A program made the position numbers and the translations under genes. The notes under the pieces are model-generated. The model saw nothing but the letters and a program-made list of their open reading frames with translations, did not search any database and was not told the origin of the DNA. A stretch of DNA of 64,000 bases from Fimbriimonadaceae bacterium (GTDB lineage: Bacteria; Armatimonadota; UBA10988): NCBI GenBank assembly GCA_020850355.1, contig JADZEX010000076.1, positions 1 to 64,000 on the forward strand. The letters run 5' to 3'. Shown piece after piece: positions 1 to 7,987 of this stretch; position 1 is the stretch's first letter; each line of letters opens with the position of its first letter.

Positions 1-139
1 ACGGCACGAAGTTGCCGAAGCCCTTCGAGGCCTGATGCTTCGTGATCGCCGCCGTCAGCGTCGTCTTGCCGTGATCGACGTGCCCGATCGTCCCGACATT
101 CACGTGCGGCTTGGTCCGCTCGAACTTTTGCCTGGCCAT
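1..139 (-). CDS. tuf: Elongation factor Tu, N-terminal fragment
   Basis: The first 46 codons of EF-Tu read on the minus strand from ATG at 139 and run off the left edge. The protein begins [20 protein letters not shown] and contains the G1 P-loop GHVDHGKT used for GTP binding. EF-Tu delivers aminoacyl-tRNA to the ribosome in the cytoplasm. A strong AAGGAG Shine-Dalgarno lies at 150-155. The gene follows three tRNA genes in the same direction, the classic tRNA-tufB arrangement of many bacteria, so co-transcription is likely. Only the G1 region is visible, but the identity is not in doubt. Confidence 0.97.
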   Translation of the reverse strand, partial: MARQKFERTKPHVNVGTIGHVDHGKTTLTAAITKHQASKGFGNFVP

Positions 140-172
140 CCCAGTCCGGCTCCTTACCCGTCATCGTCGCAA

Positions 173-245
<73 letters not shown>

Positions 246-289
246 CTGGTTGTCGTCGTCCGCTTGCGCGGCGCTGGTCCTACGGACCA

Positions 290-372
290 TGGAGGGAGGT
301 GGATTCGAACCACCGTAGGCGTCCGCCGACTGATTTACAGTCAGTTCCCTTTGGCCACTCGGGCATCCCTCC
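290..372 (-). tRNA. tRNA-Tyr (anticodon GTA)
   Basis: A class II tRNA with a long variable arm. Acceptor arms GGAGGGA and TCCCTCC pair, and the loop CTGTAAA on an ACTGA/TCAGT stem gives anticodon GTA. The discriminator is A and CCA is not encoded. It sits between the two Thr tRNAs. The G34 anticodon is a queuosine site, which fits the tgt gene just upstream of the cluster. Confidence 0.96.
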
Positions 373-383
373 GAATAGGGTCA

Positions 384-455
384 AGCCTGGGAAGGGACTC
401 GAACCCTTAACCTGCGGATTACAAATCCGCTGCTCTACCATTGAGCCACCCAGGC
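384..455 (-). tRNA. tRNA-Thr (anticodon TGT)
   Basis: Acceptor arms GCCTGGG and CCCAGGC enclose a cloverleaf with anticodon loop TTTGTAA on a GCGGA/TCCGC stem, giving anticodon TGT (codon ACA). The discriminator is U and no CCA is encoded. It is the first gene of the tRNA-tuf transcript, about 20 nt after the predicted transcription start. Confidence 0.96.
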
Positions 456-480
456 GGTGGGCCGGGGGGGACAAGCGCAC

Positions 481-509
481 AGTATACGAAGCGGCGCGGA
501 TCGCGTCAA
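481..509 (-). promoter_or_regulatory. Sigma-70 promoter of the tRNA-tuf cluster
   Basis: On the minus strand TTGACG (509-504), a 17-bp spacer and TATACT (486-481) make a near-consensus promoter. The -35 box overlaps the last codons of tgt, so the tRNA-tuf transcript starts inside the end of the upstream gene. Confidence 0.8.
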
Positions 510-1660
510 GGAGTTTGTGGACCCCCTCTGGCGGCCGGCGCGCCCTCGGGCGGCCCGGCCCAGCGCACGCCGCGGCTGGTGAAGTCGGCCGCCCAGGCCG
601 CGAACCGGCCGGCCTCGAGGGCCGCCCGGATCTGCTGCAGCAGCCGCTGGTAGAAGTGGACGTTGTGCAGCGTCAGCAGCCGGATGCCGAGGATCTCGGA
701 GGTGTTCGCGAGGTGCCGCAGGTAGGCTTTGCTGTGGTGCTGGCAGCAGGCGCAGTCGCAGGCGGCGTCGAGCGGCTCGTCGGCCTGCGCCCAGCGGGCG
801 TTGCGAAGGTTGACACGCCCGGTCGAGGTGACCGCGGTGGTCGTCCGGCCGAGCCGCGTCGGCAGCACGCAGTCGAACAGGTCGATCCCGGCGGCGACCC
901 CAGCGACGATGTCCTCGGGCCAGCCGACGCCCATTAGGTAGCGCGGCCGCTCGGCAGGCAGCAGCGCAGGGGCGTAGGTGAGGGTCTCCAGGAAGACCTC
1001 CTTCGGCTCCCCGACGCTGAGTCCGCCGAGCGCGTAGCCCGGCAGGTCGAGCTCGACGGTGCGCGCGGCGCTCTCGCGGCGGAGCGCCGGGTCGAAGCCG
1101 CCCTGGACAATCCCGAACAGCGCCTGCGCGGTCCGTTGCGCCGCGCGGCAGCGGGCGGCCCAGGCGGCGGACCGCAGCATCGCCTCGCGGAACCGCGTGG
1201 GCGGCGAGTCGTAGCCGGCGACATCATCGAAGCACATCATGATGTCGGCGCCGAGTTGTTCCTGCACCGCCACCGCCACCTCGGGTGTGAAGCGGTGGAA
1301 GCTGCCGTCCTGGTGTGACTGAAAGCGCACCCCGTCGTCGTCGATCTGCCGCAGGCCGGCCAGACTGAACACCTGGAAGCCCCCCGAGTCGGTCAGGAAG
1401 CCGCCCTCCCAGCCGCTGAAGCGGTGCAGCCCGCCGAGCGCCGCGACGGTCTCTGCGCCGGGCCGCAGGTAGAGGTGGTAGGTGTTCGCCAGCAGCAGCC
1501 GGGCACCGGTCCCGGCGACCTCCGGCCAGGTCAACGACTTCACCGTCGCCTGGGTGCCGACCGGCATGAAGACCGGCGTCTCGACGACGGCGTGCGGCGT
1601 CGTCAGCCGGCCGCGCCGCGCGGCGCCCTCCTGTTGCAGCAGCTCAAACTGAATCGCCAC
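506..1660 (-). CDS. tgt: Queuine/preQ1 tRNA-guanine transglycosylase
   Basis: A 384-residue cytoplasmic enzyme that exchanges G34 of GUN-anticodon tRNAs (Tyr, His, Asn, Asp) for preQ1. Visible signatures are the general acid/base in DSGGFQ (D91), the nucleophile in FDCVLPTR (D263), substrate loop FGIVQGG, and a zinc site of C301, C303 and C306 with H332 in LHN. The length matches the bacterial family. The C-terminal 20 residues are Gly/Pro/Ala-rich and not conserved. The ATG lies 2 nt after the stop of pncA, so tgt is the last gene of a minus-strand operon. A queuosine target, tRNA-Tyr, lies just downstream. MCFDDVAG replaces the usual MAFDEC at the substrate pocket. That is a mild variation and does not change the family call. 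Confidence 0.95.
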   Translation of the reverse strand: MAIQFELLQQEGAARRGRLTTPHAVVETPVFMPVGTQATVKSLTWPEVAGTGARLLLANTYHLYLRPGAETVAALGGLHRFSGWEGGFLTDSGGFQVFSLAGLRQIDDDGVRFQSHQDGSFHRFTPEVAVAVQEQLGADIMMCFDDVAGYDSPPTRFREAMLRSAAWAARCRAAQRTAQALFGIVQGGFDPALRRESAARTVELDLPGYALGGLSVGEPKEVFLETLTYAPALLPAERPRYLMGVGWPEDIVAGVAAGIDLFDCVLPTRLGRTTTAVTSTGRVNLRNARWAQADEPLDAACDCACCQHHSKAYLRHLANTSEILGIRLLTLHNVHFYQRLLQQIRAALEAGRFAAWAADFTSRGVRWAGPPEGAPAARGGPQTP

Positions 1661-1662
1661 GG

Positions 1663-2241
1663 TTATCCGATCTCGCTCGACCTGCTAAGCCGCGCGCCCG
1701 CCGCCTGCATCGCTGCCAGGGCCCGCTGGCCGTCGCCCGGCTGCACCTCGACCGCGCGCATCGCGTCGACCAGCGCGACCACCGCGAAGCCGGCGCGGAG
1801 CGCTCCGAGCACGGTTTGCAGCACGCAGTAGTCGGTCGCCAGGCCACCCACCAGCACCCGCTCGACGCCGCGCTGGCGCAGCACCGCCGCCAGGTCCGGG
1901 CGGCCGCTGAAACCATCGAAACAGTCCCGCTCGGCGGCCTCGGCCTTGACCACATGGATCGTCGCCGCGGGCCAGCGCAGCGCCGGGTGGTAGGCCGCGC
2001 CGGGAGTCTGTTGCACACAGTGCGGCGGCCACGGCCCGCCTTGCGCCGCGAAGCTGCAGTGGTCGGCCGGGTGCCAGTCGCGGGTCGCCACCACGGTCGC
2101 ACAGCGCGCGGCCAGAGCGTTGAGCGGGCCGACCACCTGATCGCCGGCGCGCACCGCCAGCGCCCCGCCGGGGCAGAAGTCCTGCTGCACGTCGACGCCA
2201 ATCAGGGCGTCGGCCGGTCCGAGGGTCAGGTCGGTCGCCAT
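1663..2241 (-). CDS. pncA: Nicotinamidase (isochorismatase superfamily)
   Basis: Predicted nicotinamidase of 192 residues, converting nicotinamide to nicotinate in NAD salvage. The catalytic triad is readable: Asp in GVDVQQDF (D17), Lys in VVKAEA and Cys in LATDYCV. Metal ligands are the Asp and His residues of TRDWHPADH, with a further His in WPPHC. I start at ATG 2241 because AGGAGA at 2248-2253 is well placed, although the frame is open six codons further upstream. It lies 46 nt after the mlaD-like stop and 2 nt before tgt, so it may ride on the Mla operon transcript. Pyrazinamidase activity is expected of the family but cannot be shown here. Confidence 0.9.
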   Translation of the reverse strand: MATDLTLGPADALIGVDVQQDFCPGGALAVRAGDQVVGPLNALAARCATVVATRDWHPADHCSFAAQGGPWPPHCVQQTPGAAYHPALRWPAATIHVVKAEAAERDCFDGFSGRPDLAAVLRQRGVERVLVGGLATDYCVLQTVLGALRAGFAVVALVDAMRAVEVQPGDGQRALAAMQAAGARLSRSSEIG

Positions 2242-2287
2242 GCCCGCTCTCCTGACCACCAGAACGGCCCCGCCGCGGCGGCCTTTC

Positions 2288-4252
2288 TCACGGGAACGGC
2301 CGCCCGATCTGGATCCCGAAGTTCCAGTCCCAGCGGTCAGAGATGTCCTCGACGCCGAACAGGCCGGTCACCCCGAAGGGCGTCTGCCAGGTCAGCTTGG
2401 CGTTGAGGTGCGGGTTGCCGAAGTCGTAGAAGTCGGTCCGCAGCTTCAGCTTCGGGCCGAAGACGTAGTCGGCCCCGAGGCCGAGCTGGCTGCGATAGAA
2501 GCCGTAGCGCACGCGCAGCCGCGGGTCGAGCAACGAGCGGCCAAGCTGGAAAGACAGCGTCGGGTCGGCCGTGACGTTGTCGACGCCGGCGTGGAAGCTG
2601 GTCTGGCGGCCCCCGAAGGCGACCGCCAGGTCGGCTCGCCAGGCGCTGGAGTCGGGGACGTAGTAGACGTCGGCCCAGCCGTAGGGCTTGAACGAGCTGA
2701 CGCTGCTGAGGGTCGTGTCGAGCTTCTCGCTGACGTTGCGCACCGAGTGGGCGGTGGCCTTCAGATCGGCCTGGACCTGCGGGTCGGCGGTGATCGTGCG
2801 CAGGTCCCCGAGCAGGTCGCGCGCCTCGGCGGCGGTGCGGTCGATGTTGTTGAGGGTCGACTGCAGCGCCGGGTCGCCGGTCAGCGCAGCGACGTTGGCA
2901 CCGGCGGCCTTCAGCGTGGCGCTGGCCTCGCGGATGTTGGTCAGGATCGGCTCGACGCTCTCCCGCACGCTCTTGGTGGTAGCCCGCGCATCGGCCACCA
3001 GGCCTTGCGTGTCGGCGATGATCGCGGTCAGCCGCTCGTCGCTCTCGGCCAGCACGCGCCGGATACTCTTCAGACTCTCGTCGACGTTGGTCATGATGCT
3101 GTCGACATGCTCCCGCGAGCTGCCGGTGATCGCCTTGACGTCCCCGGCGGTGGCGGCGAGCTGGGCGATGATGCTGTCGAGGCTGTCGCGGTTGGCGGCG
3201 ATCAGGCCGCGCACATCGCGCGCGATGGCGGCGAGGTCGGTGGTCGTGCGGTCGAGTTTCGGCTCGGCGCTCTTGGCGGCCCGCGCAAAGGTCGCCGTGG
3301 CGCTGTCGATGTTGCCGGCGATGCGGTTCAGCTTGGCCTCGTTCTGGTCGGCGATCCGCCGCCCGACGGTGCTGATCCGTTCGACGTTGGCGAGCACCTC
3401 GCCGGCGCTGGCGCGGGCCCCGGCCATCATCTGACCAACATCCTCGCTGGCCGTGGCGAGGTTGTTCATCAGCCGGTCGGCGTTGCCCTGGTTGGCCTCG
3501 ACGGTCTGTCGCAGCGCCGCTGTCAGCTTCTGCGCTTCGGCGGTCATGTTGTCGATGTTCTCGACGATCTGCTTGGCCCGCTCGACGGTGTCACCGTCGA
3601 TGGTCTTCTCGACGTTCCCGACGATGGCGTCGATGTTCGGCGGACTGGCGCCACGCACCGCGATCCGGGCGCCGTTGGCGCGCTCCGTGAGGATCGAGAC
3701 GCCGCGCTGGTCGGCCGGCAGCGGCAGCCCGTCGGGACCGGCGTCGGAGATGTTGAGCTGCCGGTCGCCGAACACCAGGCCGCCCTGGATCTCGTAGCGG
3801 TAGTTGGTGTACATCTCGTACTGCCGCTTGACCTGCACGCTCAGCCGCGCCAGCGAGCGCGGGCGGGCGGTTTCGGTGAAGCGGCTGGCCTCCTCGGCGC
3901 TGACCGGAATCCGCTCGACCACCACGCTGGCGTAGTCGGGCTGCCCCAAGGTGCCCACCGACCAGGTCCGCACGCGCTCCAGCGGCAGCACCGACGCCTT
4001 GGTCGGGGCCGAGAAGATGATCGACTCGGTGACCTGCACGACGTCCTTGTTGGTGACCTCGCCGATGTCGACGCCAGCCAGCCGGACGGGGCTACCGGTG
4101 CCGACGCCGGGGGCCTGCTCGAACCAGATCTCGAAGTCATAGCCGGCGCGGCCGCCGCCGACGCCGCCCTTCAGGGCACTGGCGATGAACAGCGCCAGGG
4201 CCACGACGCCGAGCACGAAGACGCCGACCTTGATCTCCGCTGCCTGTTGCAT
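2288..4252 (-). CDS. MlaD-like MCE lipid-transport protein with long helical rod and C-terminal beta domain
   Basis: A 654-residue envelope protein. An N-terminal membrane anchor (residues about 8-28) is followed by one MCE domain (about 38-120, with PGVGTGSPVRLAGVDIGEV). Then comes a very long helical region (about 200-520) of repeated Ala/Asp/Asn/Ile heptad-like segments. The last 130 residues alternate polar and hydrophobic/aromatic positions, as in outer-membrane beta strands. MCE proteins bind phospholipid and bridge the periplasm for MlaEF-type ABC transporters. E. coli MlaD is about 180 residues and lacks both the rod and the beta domain. The order S55 protease, mlaE, mlaF, mlaD and an 18-nt gap to mlaF show an operon. 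The beta domain may anchor the tip in the outer membrane, which is inference. Confidence 0.88.
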   Translation of the reverse strand: MQQAAEIKVGVFVLGVVALALFIASALKGGVGGGRAGYDFEIWFEQAPGVGTGSPVRLAGVDIGEVTNKDVVQVTESIIFSAPTKASVLPLERVRTWSVGTLGQPDYASVVVERIPVSAEEASRFTETARPRSLARLSVQVKRQYEMYTNYRYEIQGGLVFGDRQLNISDAGPDGLPLPADQRGVSILTERANGARIAVRGASPPNIDAIVGNVEKTIDGDTVERAKQIVENIDNMTAEAQKLTAALRQTVEANQGNADRLMNNLATASEDVGQMMAGARASAGEVLANVERISTVGRRIADQNEAKLNRIAGNIDSATATFARAAKSAEPKLDRTTTDLAAIARDVRGLIAANRDSLDSIIAQLAATAGDVKAITGSSREHVDSIMTNVDESLKSIRRVLAESDERLTAIIADTQGLVADARATTKSVRESVEPILTNIREASATLKAAGANVAALTGDPALQSTLNNIDRTAAEARDLLGDLRTITADPQVQADLKATAHSVRNVSEKLDTTLSSVSSFKPYGWADVYYVPDSSAWRADLAVAFGGRQTSFHAGVDNVTADPTLSFQLGRSLLDPRLRVRYGFYRSQLGLGADYVFGPKLKLRTDFYDFGNPHLNAKLTWQTPFGVTGLFGVEDISDRWDWNFGIQIGRPFP

Positions 4253-4270
4253 CGCTCGCTCCCGCCCGCC

Positions 4271-5050
4271 TCAGCCGCCGTCGGTCAACGGGCCATCGGC
4301 CGTCCCTTGGATGAACTGCTGCACCCGCGGGTCGTCGCTCTGCTGCAGCTCCGCCGGCGTCCCGACCGCCAGCACCTCGCCTGCCAGCAGCATCGCCACC
4401 CGGTCGCTGGTCCGCATGATGTTCGGGACATGGTGCGAGACCACCACGCTGGTCACGCCGACCTTGTCGCGCATTTCGAGGATCAGCCGGTCGATCTGCG
4501 CCGCGCTGACCGGGTCCAGGCCGCTCGACGGTTCATCGTACAAGATCACCTGCGGTTGCAGCGCCAGCGCCCGCGCCAGGCCGACTCGCTTGCGCATCCC
4601 GCCCGAGAGCTGCGCCGGCAGTTTGCTGCGGTCCTGGCCGGCCTGCAGGCCGACCAGCTCGAGCAGCCGGTCGACCTCTTCGTCGACTTCCGACTCGGTC
4701 AGCTCCGGCCGGAAGCGGTGCATCGGGAAGGCCACGTTGTCGCGCACCGTGAGGCTGTCGAACAGCGCGGCGTACTGGAAGACCATCCCGATGAAGCGCC
4801 GGATCTCGATCAGCTTCTCTTCGCTCAGGGCGGCCAGGTCGATGGCGCCCTCGTCGTCGCCCTCAAAGTCGAGCAGGATGCGACCGGCCTGCGGTCGTTC
4901 GAGTCCGGCCAGACACTTCAGCAGCGTGGTCTTGCCGCAGCCGGACGGCCCCATCACGCTGACCACCTCGCTGCGGGCCACCCGCAGGTCGATGTCGCGC
5001 AAGACGACTTGCGCGCCGCGGGCGAAGCGGAGCTGTTCGATGGCGATCAA
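4271..5050 (-). CDS. mlaF: ABC transporter ATPase of Mla-type lipid transport
   Basis: A 259-residue ABC ATPase. It has the Walker A sequence GPSGCGKTT, the signature LSGGMRKRVGLARAL, the Walker B/D-loop DEPSSGLDP and the switch His in VVSHH. The Met-Arg form of the signature (SGGMRKR) is typical of MlaF. The start is TTG at 5050, inside a TTGA overlap with the mlaE stop, which indicates translational coupling. It energises the inner-membrane MlaE permease to move phospholipids between inner and outer membranes. The C-terminus ends about 10 residues after the family's dimerisation region. Substrate direction cannot be read from sequence. Confidence 0.93.
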   Translation of the reverse strand: MIAIEQLRFARGAQVVLRDIDLRVARSEVVSVMGPSGCGKTTLLKCLAGLERPQAGRILLDFEGDDEGAIDLAALSEEKLIEIRRFIGMVFQYAALFDSLTVRDNVAFPMHRFRPELTESEVDEEVDRLLELVGLQAGQDRSKLPAQLSGGMRKRVGLARALALQPQVILYDEPSSGLDPVSAAQIDRLILEMRDKVGVTSVVVSHHVPNIMRTSDRVAMLLAGEVLAVGTPAELQQSDDPRVQQFIQGTADGPLTDGG

Positions 5051-5841
5051 TTGAGCACCGAGACCATCAGGAAGTCAGCGATGTGGACCAGCACCACACA
5101 GAGCACCACCGAGGCGGTGGTCGACCGCCCGACCGCCGCCGAGCCGTGTCCCGTGCGGAGGCCCTGCCAGCAGGATACCACGGCAATCAGGGCCCCGAAC
5201 ACCAGAGCTTTGGCGAGGCCGCTGGTGAAGTCGATCATCTCGACACCGCGCGCGGCCGAGAGCCAGTAGACCTCCTGCGGGATGCCCTTCGACCCCGCCA
5301 CGAGATACCCGCCGCAGACCCCGGCGGTGCCGGCGGCGATCGTCAGCAAGGGCATCGCGATCAGCGTGGCGGTGTACCGTGGGACGATCAGGTACTCCAC
5401 CGGGTCGGTCGCCAGGGCGCGGAGGGCGTCGACCTGTTCGGTGACCTTCATCGTCCCGAGCTCGGCGGCGATCGCCGAACCCTCGCGCGAGGCGACCACG
5501 ATGGCGGTCAGCACGGGGCCGAGCTCGCGGGCGACGCCGGTGGCGATCAGCTTGCCGATGTAGTCGGTGAAGCCGTACTCGATGAACTGGTCGGCCGTGT
5601 AGAGCGCCAGCACCATGCTCGAGAAGACGACCGTCAGACAGGCCAGGGGCAAGGAGCCCAGGAAGATCGCCTCGAGCTGGTGCACCAAGTGCCGCCGCGC
5701 GATGCGGCCGCGCAGGACCAGGCTGGTGGTCGCCAGCCAGAGCAGGATCCACTCCCCGAGCACCGTCAGCAGTCCGAGCACCGCGCTGCCGAGCTGCCCG
5801 GCGAGCGCCGTCAGACCGCCCGCGGCGACCGGCCCGGTCAT
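5047..5841 (-). CDS. mlaE: Mla-type lipid ABC transporter permease
   Basis: A 264-residue inner-membrane permease of the MlaE family, with five to six hydrophobic segments and the family signature around RELGPVLTAIVVASREGSA followed by AELGTMKVTEQVDAL. The frame is open far upstream, but ATG 5841 is chosen. It forms an ATGA overlap with the S55 stop, and the encoded N-terminus (MTGPVAAGG) fits the family. The gene overlaps mlaF by 4 bp at its other end. With MlaF and the MlaD-like protein it forms the inner-membrane core of a retrograde or anterograde phospholipid transport machine. Confidence 0.93.
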   Translation of the reverse strand: MTGPVAAGGLTALAGQLGSAVLGLLTVLGEWILLWLATTSLVLRGRIARRHLVHQLEAIFLGSLPLACLTVVFSSMVLALYTADQFIEYGFTDYIGKLIATGVARELGPVLTAIVVASREGSAIAAELGTMKVTEQVDALRALATDPVEYLIVPRYTATLIAMPLLTIAAGTAGVCGGYLVAGSKGIPQEVYWLSAARGVEMIDFTSGLAKALVFGALIAVVSCWQGLRTGHGSAAVGRSTTASVVLCVVLVHIADFLMVSVLN

Positions 5842-7583
5842 GGCTGCAGCACCGTCAGGGGCAGCCGCAGCCGGCCCTGCACGACCTGCTCCAGCAGGAC
5901 CTCCTCGCGGGCGGTGGGCAACACCGCCGCGGTGCCGAGCTCGCCGAGCGTGGCGATGCTGAGCTCCTCGCTGAGCGGATCGAAGGCCGGCTGGGGCCCG
6001 CGCCGGGCGAGGGCGGCGTCGCGCCAGTCGGCGGCCTCGGCGGTCAGCAGCTCGGCCTGCAGGGCGTTGCCGCGCTGGCCGAGGCAGAGCAGCCGACAGA
6101 GCTCGTCGAAGTCGCGCGGCGGTGGCGTGCCCTGGGCCAGCAGCGCCGCCTGCGAGAGTCCGCTGCCGGCCGGGCGGCCGTGCAGCTCCAGCCACAGCGC
6201 GCCGGGGCTGGCCGTGGGTGGCACCCGCAGCCGCAGCACCTGCTCGGCGGCGGCGGCGCGGTAGGGCTGCAGCCGCGCCACCACCGTGACCGTCTCACCC
6301 GGCTTGACCCGCGCCGGGTCGAGCGAGGCGCTGACCAGGCGGGTCGTGCGGCGCTCCGGGCTGACCGTCACCTTGACCTGCAACTGCTCCGGCCGGACCG
6401 CCCGGAAGTCGTTGCGGAGCAGGGCGTCCAGGGCGAACAGCGGGCCGGGCAGCACCTCCCCCAGGATGTCGTCGCTGTGGTAGACCAGGTCACTGCGGCG
6501 CAGCGTCGCTGGGAGCTCCGGCCCGCTCAGCGACCACGCCAGCTCGGCCGTGCCACCGCCGCTGCGGTCCATCACCTCGGCCACCGCCTGCATCACCACG
6601 ACCGCCGCCAAGGTCGGCGTCAGCGTCTCGTCGCGCACCACCTGTACCTGCAAGGTGCGGCGTCGCCCGAGGGCGCTGTCGCCCGCATCGACCTGCACGC
6701 TGAGGCTGTCGGCCGCCCGCCCCAACCAGCCGCCGAGGCCGGCGGCGCGGTCCTGCGTGAAGCAGCCCAGCGGCGGCCCGGCCGGGGCACCCACTTTGAA
6801 CGACAGCTCCTGCGAGGGGATCACCCCGTAGATGAAGGCCGGGTGCAAGAACAGCGAGGTCGGCCCGGACTGCAGAAACGGATGCCCGAAGGCGAGCACC
6901 TTGTCGCCGTCGCGGTAGCTCAGCGTCCCGAGGGCCGTGAGCACGATGTCGCCGGTCGACAGCGAGGCGGCCACGGCGCTGCCCGGCTGCAGCTCCCCCG
7001 GCGCGGGCGGCGCGGTGAGGCTGGTCGAAGGCGCCGCCGGTTCGTCCACCAGCCGCAACCCGCGGCGGCGCAAGAAGCTCGCCAGCACCGCCCGCGGCCG
7101 GCCCCGCAGGCCACTCAACTGCACCGCGGTGCCGACCGGCAGCCCGGCCAGCCCGGCCCGCCCAACCCGCGGCGCGGCCGCCGGGGCACCCAGGTCGAAG
7201 ACCTTGAGCATGTCGGCCAGCGGCGTGGCGTAGCCGATGGTGGTGTCCGCGAAGGGGGTCGTGAAGGCCACGGCGCCGACCAGCTTGCCGTCGGCCAGCA
7301 ACGGCGAGCCGCTCATGCCCGCCGCGATCCCGCCGCAGCGGTCGATCAGCGGGCCGCGCAGCTTGACCAGCAACAGGCTGCTGGCGAAGCCCTCGGTCTC
7401 CAGGACATCGAGCACCTCGAACTCGAAGGACTCGATGGCGGTGCCCCGCACCACGGTCAGCCCCTGGCCCTTCAGCCCGGCCTTGATCGCGCTGACCGGC
7501 AGCACCTCCGGCGGCGCCGCAGACGCCAGACCGACCGCCAGTAGCACCGCCAGCCAGCCCCTCACGGTCGTCCGTCGCATCAT
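5838..7583 (-). CDS. Secreted SpoIVB-type peptidase S55 domain protein
   Basis: Predicted exported protein of 581 residues. A signal peptide follows MMRRTTVRGW. The S55-type nucleophile motif is GMSGSPLLADGK, with Ser at about 91-93, and a His lies in AFGHPF at about 234. The remaining 300 residues look like beta-rich modules. The family is best known for SpoIVB, a serine protease of Bacillus sporulation, but S55 domains also occur in non-sporulating diderms, where their role is unknown. The start is set at ATG 7583 (or 7580) because the promoter predicted at 7607-7636 would place the RNA start downstream of the other possible start at 7616. It heads the mlaEFD operon through an ATGA overlap. 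The catalytic triad is not fully proven by eye. Confidence 0.82.
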   Translation of the reverse strand: MMRRTTVRGWLAVLLAVGLASAAPPEVLPVSAIKAGLKGQGLTVVRGTAIESFEFEVLDVLETEGFASSLLLVKLRGPLIDRCGGIAAGMSGSPLLADGKLVGAVAFTTPFADTTIGYATPLADMLKVFDLGAPAAAPRVGRAGLAGLPVGTAVQLSGLRGRPRAVLASFLRRRGLRLVDEPAAPSTSLTAPPAPGELQPGSAVAASLSTGDIVLTALGTLSYRDGDKVLAFGHPFLQSGPTSLFLHPAFIYGVIPSQELSFKVGAPAGPPLGCFTQDRAAGLGGWLGRAADSLSVQVDAGDSALGRRRTLQVQVVRDETLTPTLAAVVVMQAVAEVMDRSGGGTAELAWSLSGPELPATLRRSDLVYHSDDILGEVLPGPLFALDALLRNDFRAVRPEQLQVKVTVSPERRTTRLVSASLDPARVKPGETVTVVARLQPYRAAAAEQVLRLRVPPTASPGALWLELHGRPAGSGLSQAALLAQGTPPPRDFDELCRLLCLGQRGNALQAELLTAEAADWRDAALARRGPQPAFDPLSEELSIATLGELGTAAVLPTAREEVLLEQVVQGRLRLPLTVLQP

Positions 7584-7606
7584 GCTGCAAGCCGCTCCAG
7601 AAGCTG

Positions 7607-7636
7607 AGTATAGCATGGGGGCAGAGGGACCCGCAA
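7607..7636 (-). promoter_or_regulatory. Promoter of the S55-mlaEFD operon
   Basis: Minus-strand TTGCGG (7636-7631), an 18-bp spacer and TATACT (7612-7607). The expected RNA start near 7600 lies before ATG 7583, which helps to fix the start of the S55 gene. Confidence 0.6.
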
Positions 7637-7650
7637 CGTCGCCACGGTCC

Positions 7651-7679
7651 TTGCGGCCGAGGCAGCCGGCCGCTACAAT
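7651..7679 (+). promoter_or_regulatory. Promoter of the winged-helix/membrane protein pair
   Basis: TTGCGG (7651-7656), a 17-bp spacer and TACAAT (7674-7679) lie 38 bp before ATG 7718. The promoter is divergent from that of the S55 operon. Confidence 0.6.
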
Positions 7680-7717
7680 GGTGCCGGGCGCGGCGCAGTG
7701 CCGCGCGGGAGGGACCG

Positions 7718-7972
7718 ATGGTGGCGACCAGTGCGGTGCCAGCCCTCAACGAGCACGAGCGAGCGGTCCTGCGGGTTCTGCGCGACCGCGGACCGATGAG
7801 CCCGACTCTCCTGGCGGCGCGGCTGCTGCGACGGCCGGCCGACGTGCTGGCCCTGTTGGCCGACCTTGCCGCGCGCGGGCTGCTGATCGTGCTGCAGGAC
7901 CCGAGCACCATCGACGGCCAGTTGGTGATCCCCACGGTGCTTGGCAAGCGCGGCGTCAAACGGTTGGTCTAG
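7718..7972 (+). CDS. Small winged-helix-like protein
   Basis: An 84-residue protein with a helix-turn-helix pattern in its first 65 residues (NEHERAVLRVLRDRG, then TLLAARLLRRPADVLALLADL) and a short beta wing at the end. It resembles MarR/ArsR-like winged-helix modules without a ligand domain. A GGGAGGG Shine-Dalgarno at 7707-7713 supports ATG 7718. It precedes a membrane protein gene by 15 nt and probably shares its transcript. It could be a DNA-binding regulator or a protein-interaction module. The target is unknown. Confidence 0.65.
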   Translation: MVATSAVPALNEHERAVLRVLRDRGPMSPTLLAARLLRRPADVLALLADLAARGLLIVLQDPSTIDGQLVIPTVLGKRGVKRLV

Positions 7973-7987
7973 CCCGGAAGGCCTGGC

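Noticed and set aside
2240-5269. A 1009-codon plus-strand open frame
   Set aside because: It is a mirror of the mlaD/mlaF genes. The translation has no recognisable domains and its composition is biased toward Arg/Gly/His.
7616-7616. S55 gene start at 7616
   Set aside because: The -10 box at 7607-7612 would place the RNA start downstream of that codon. ATG 7583 fits better.
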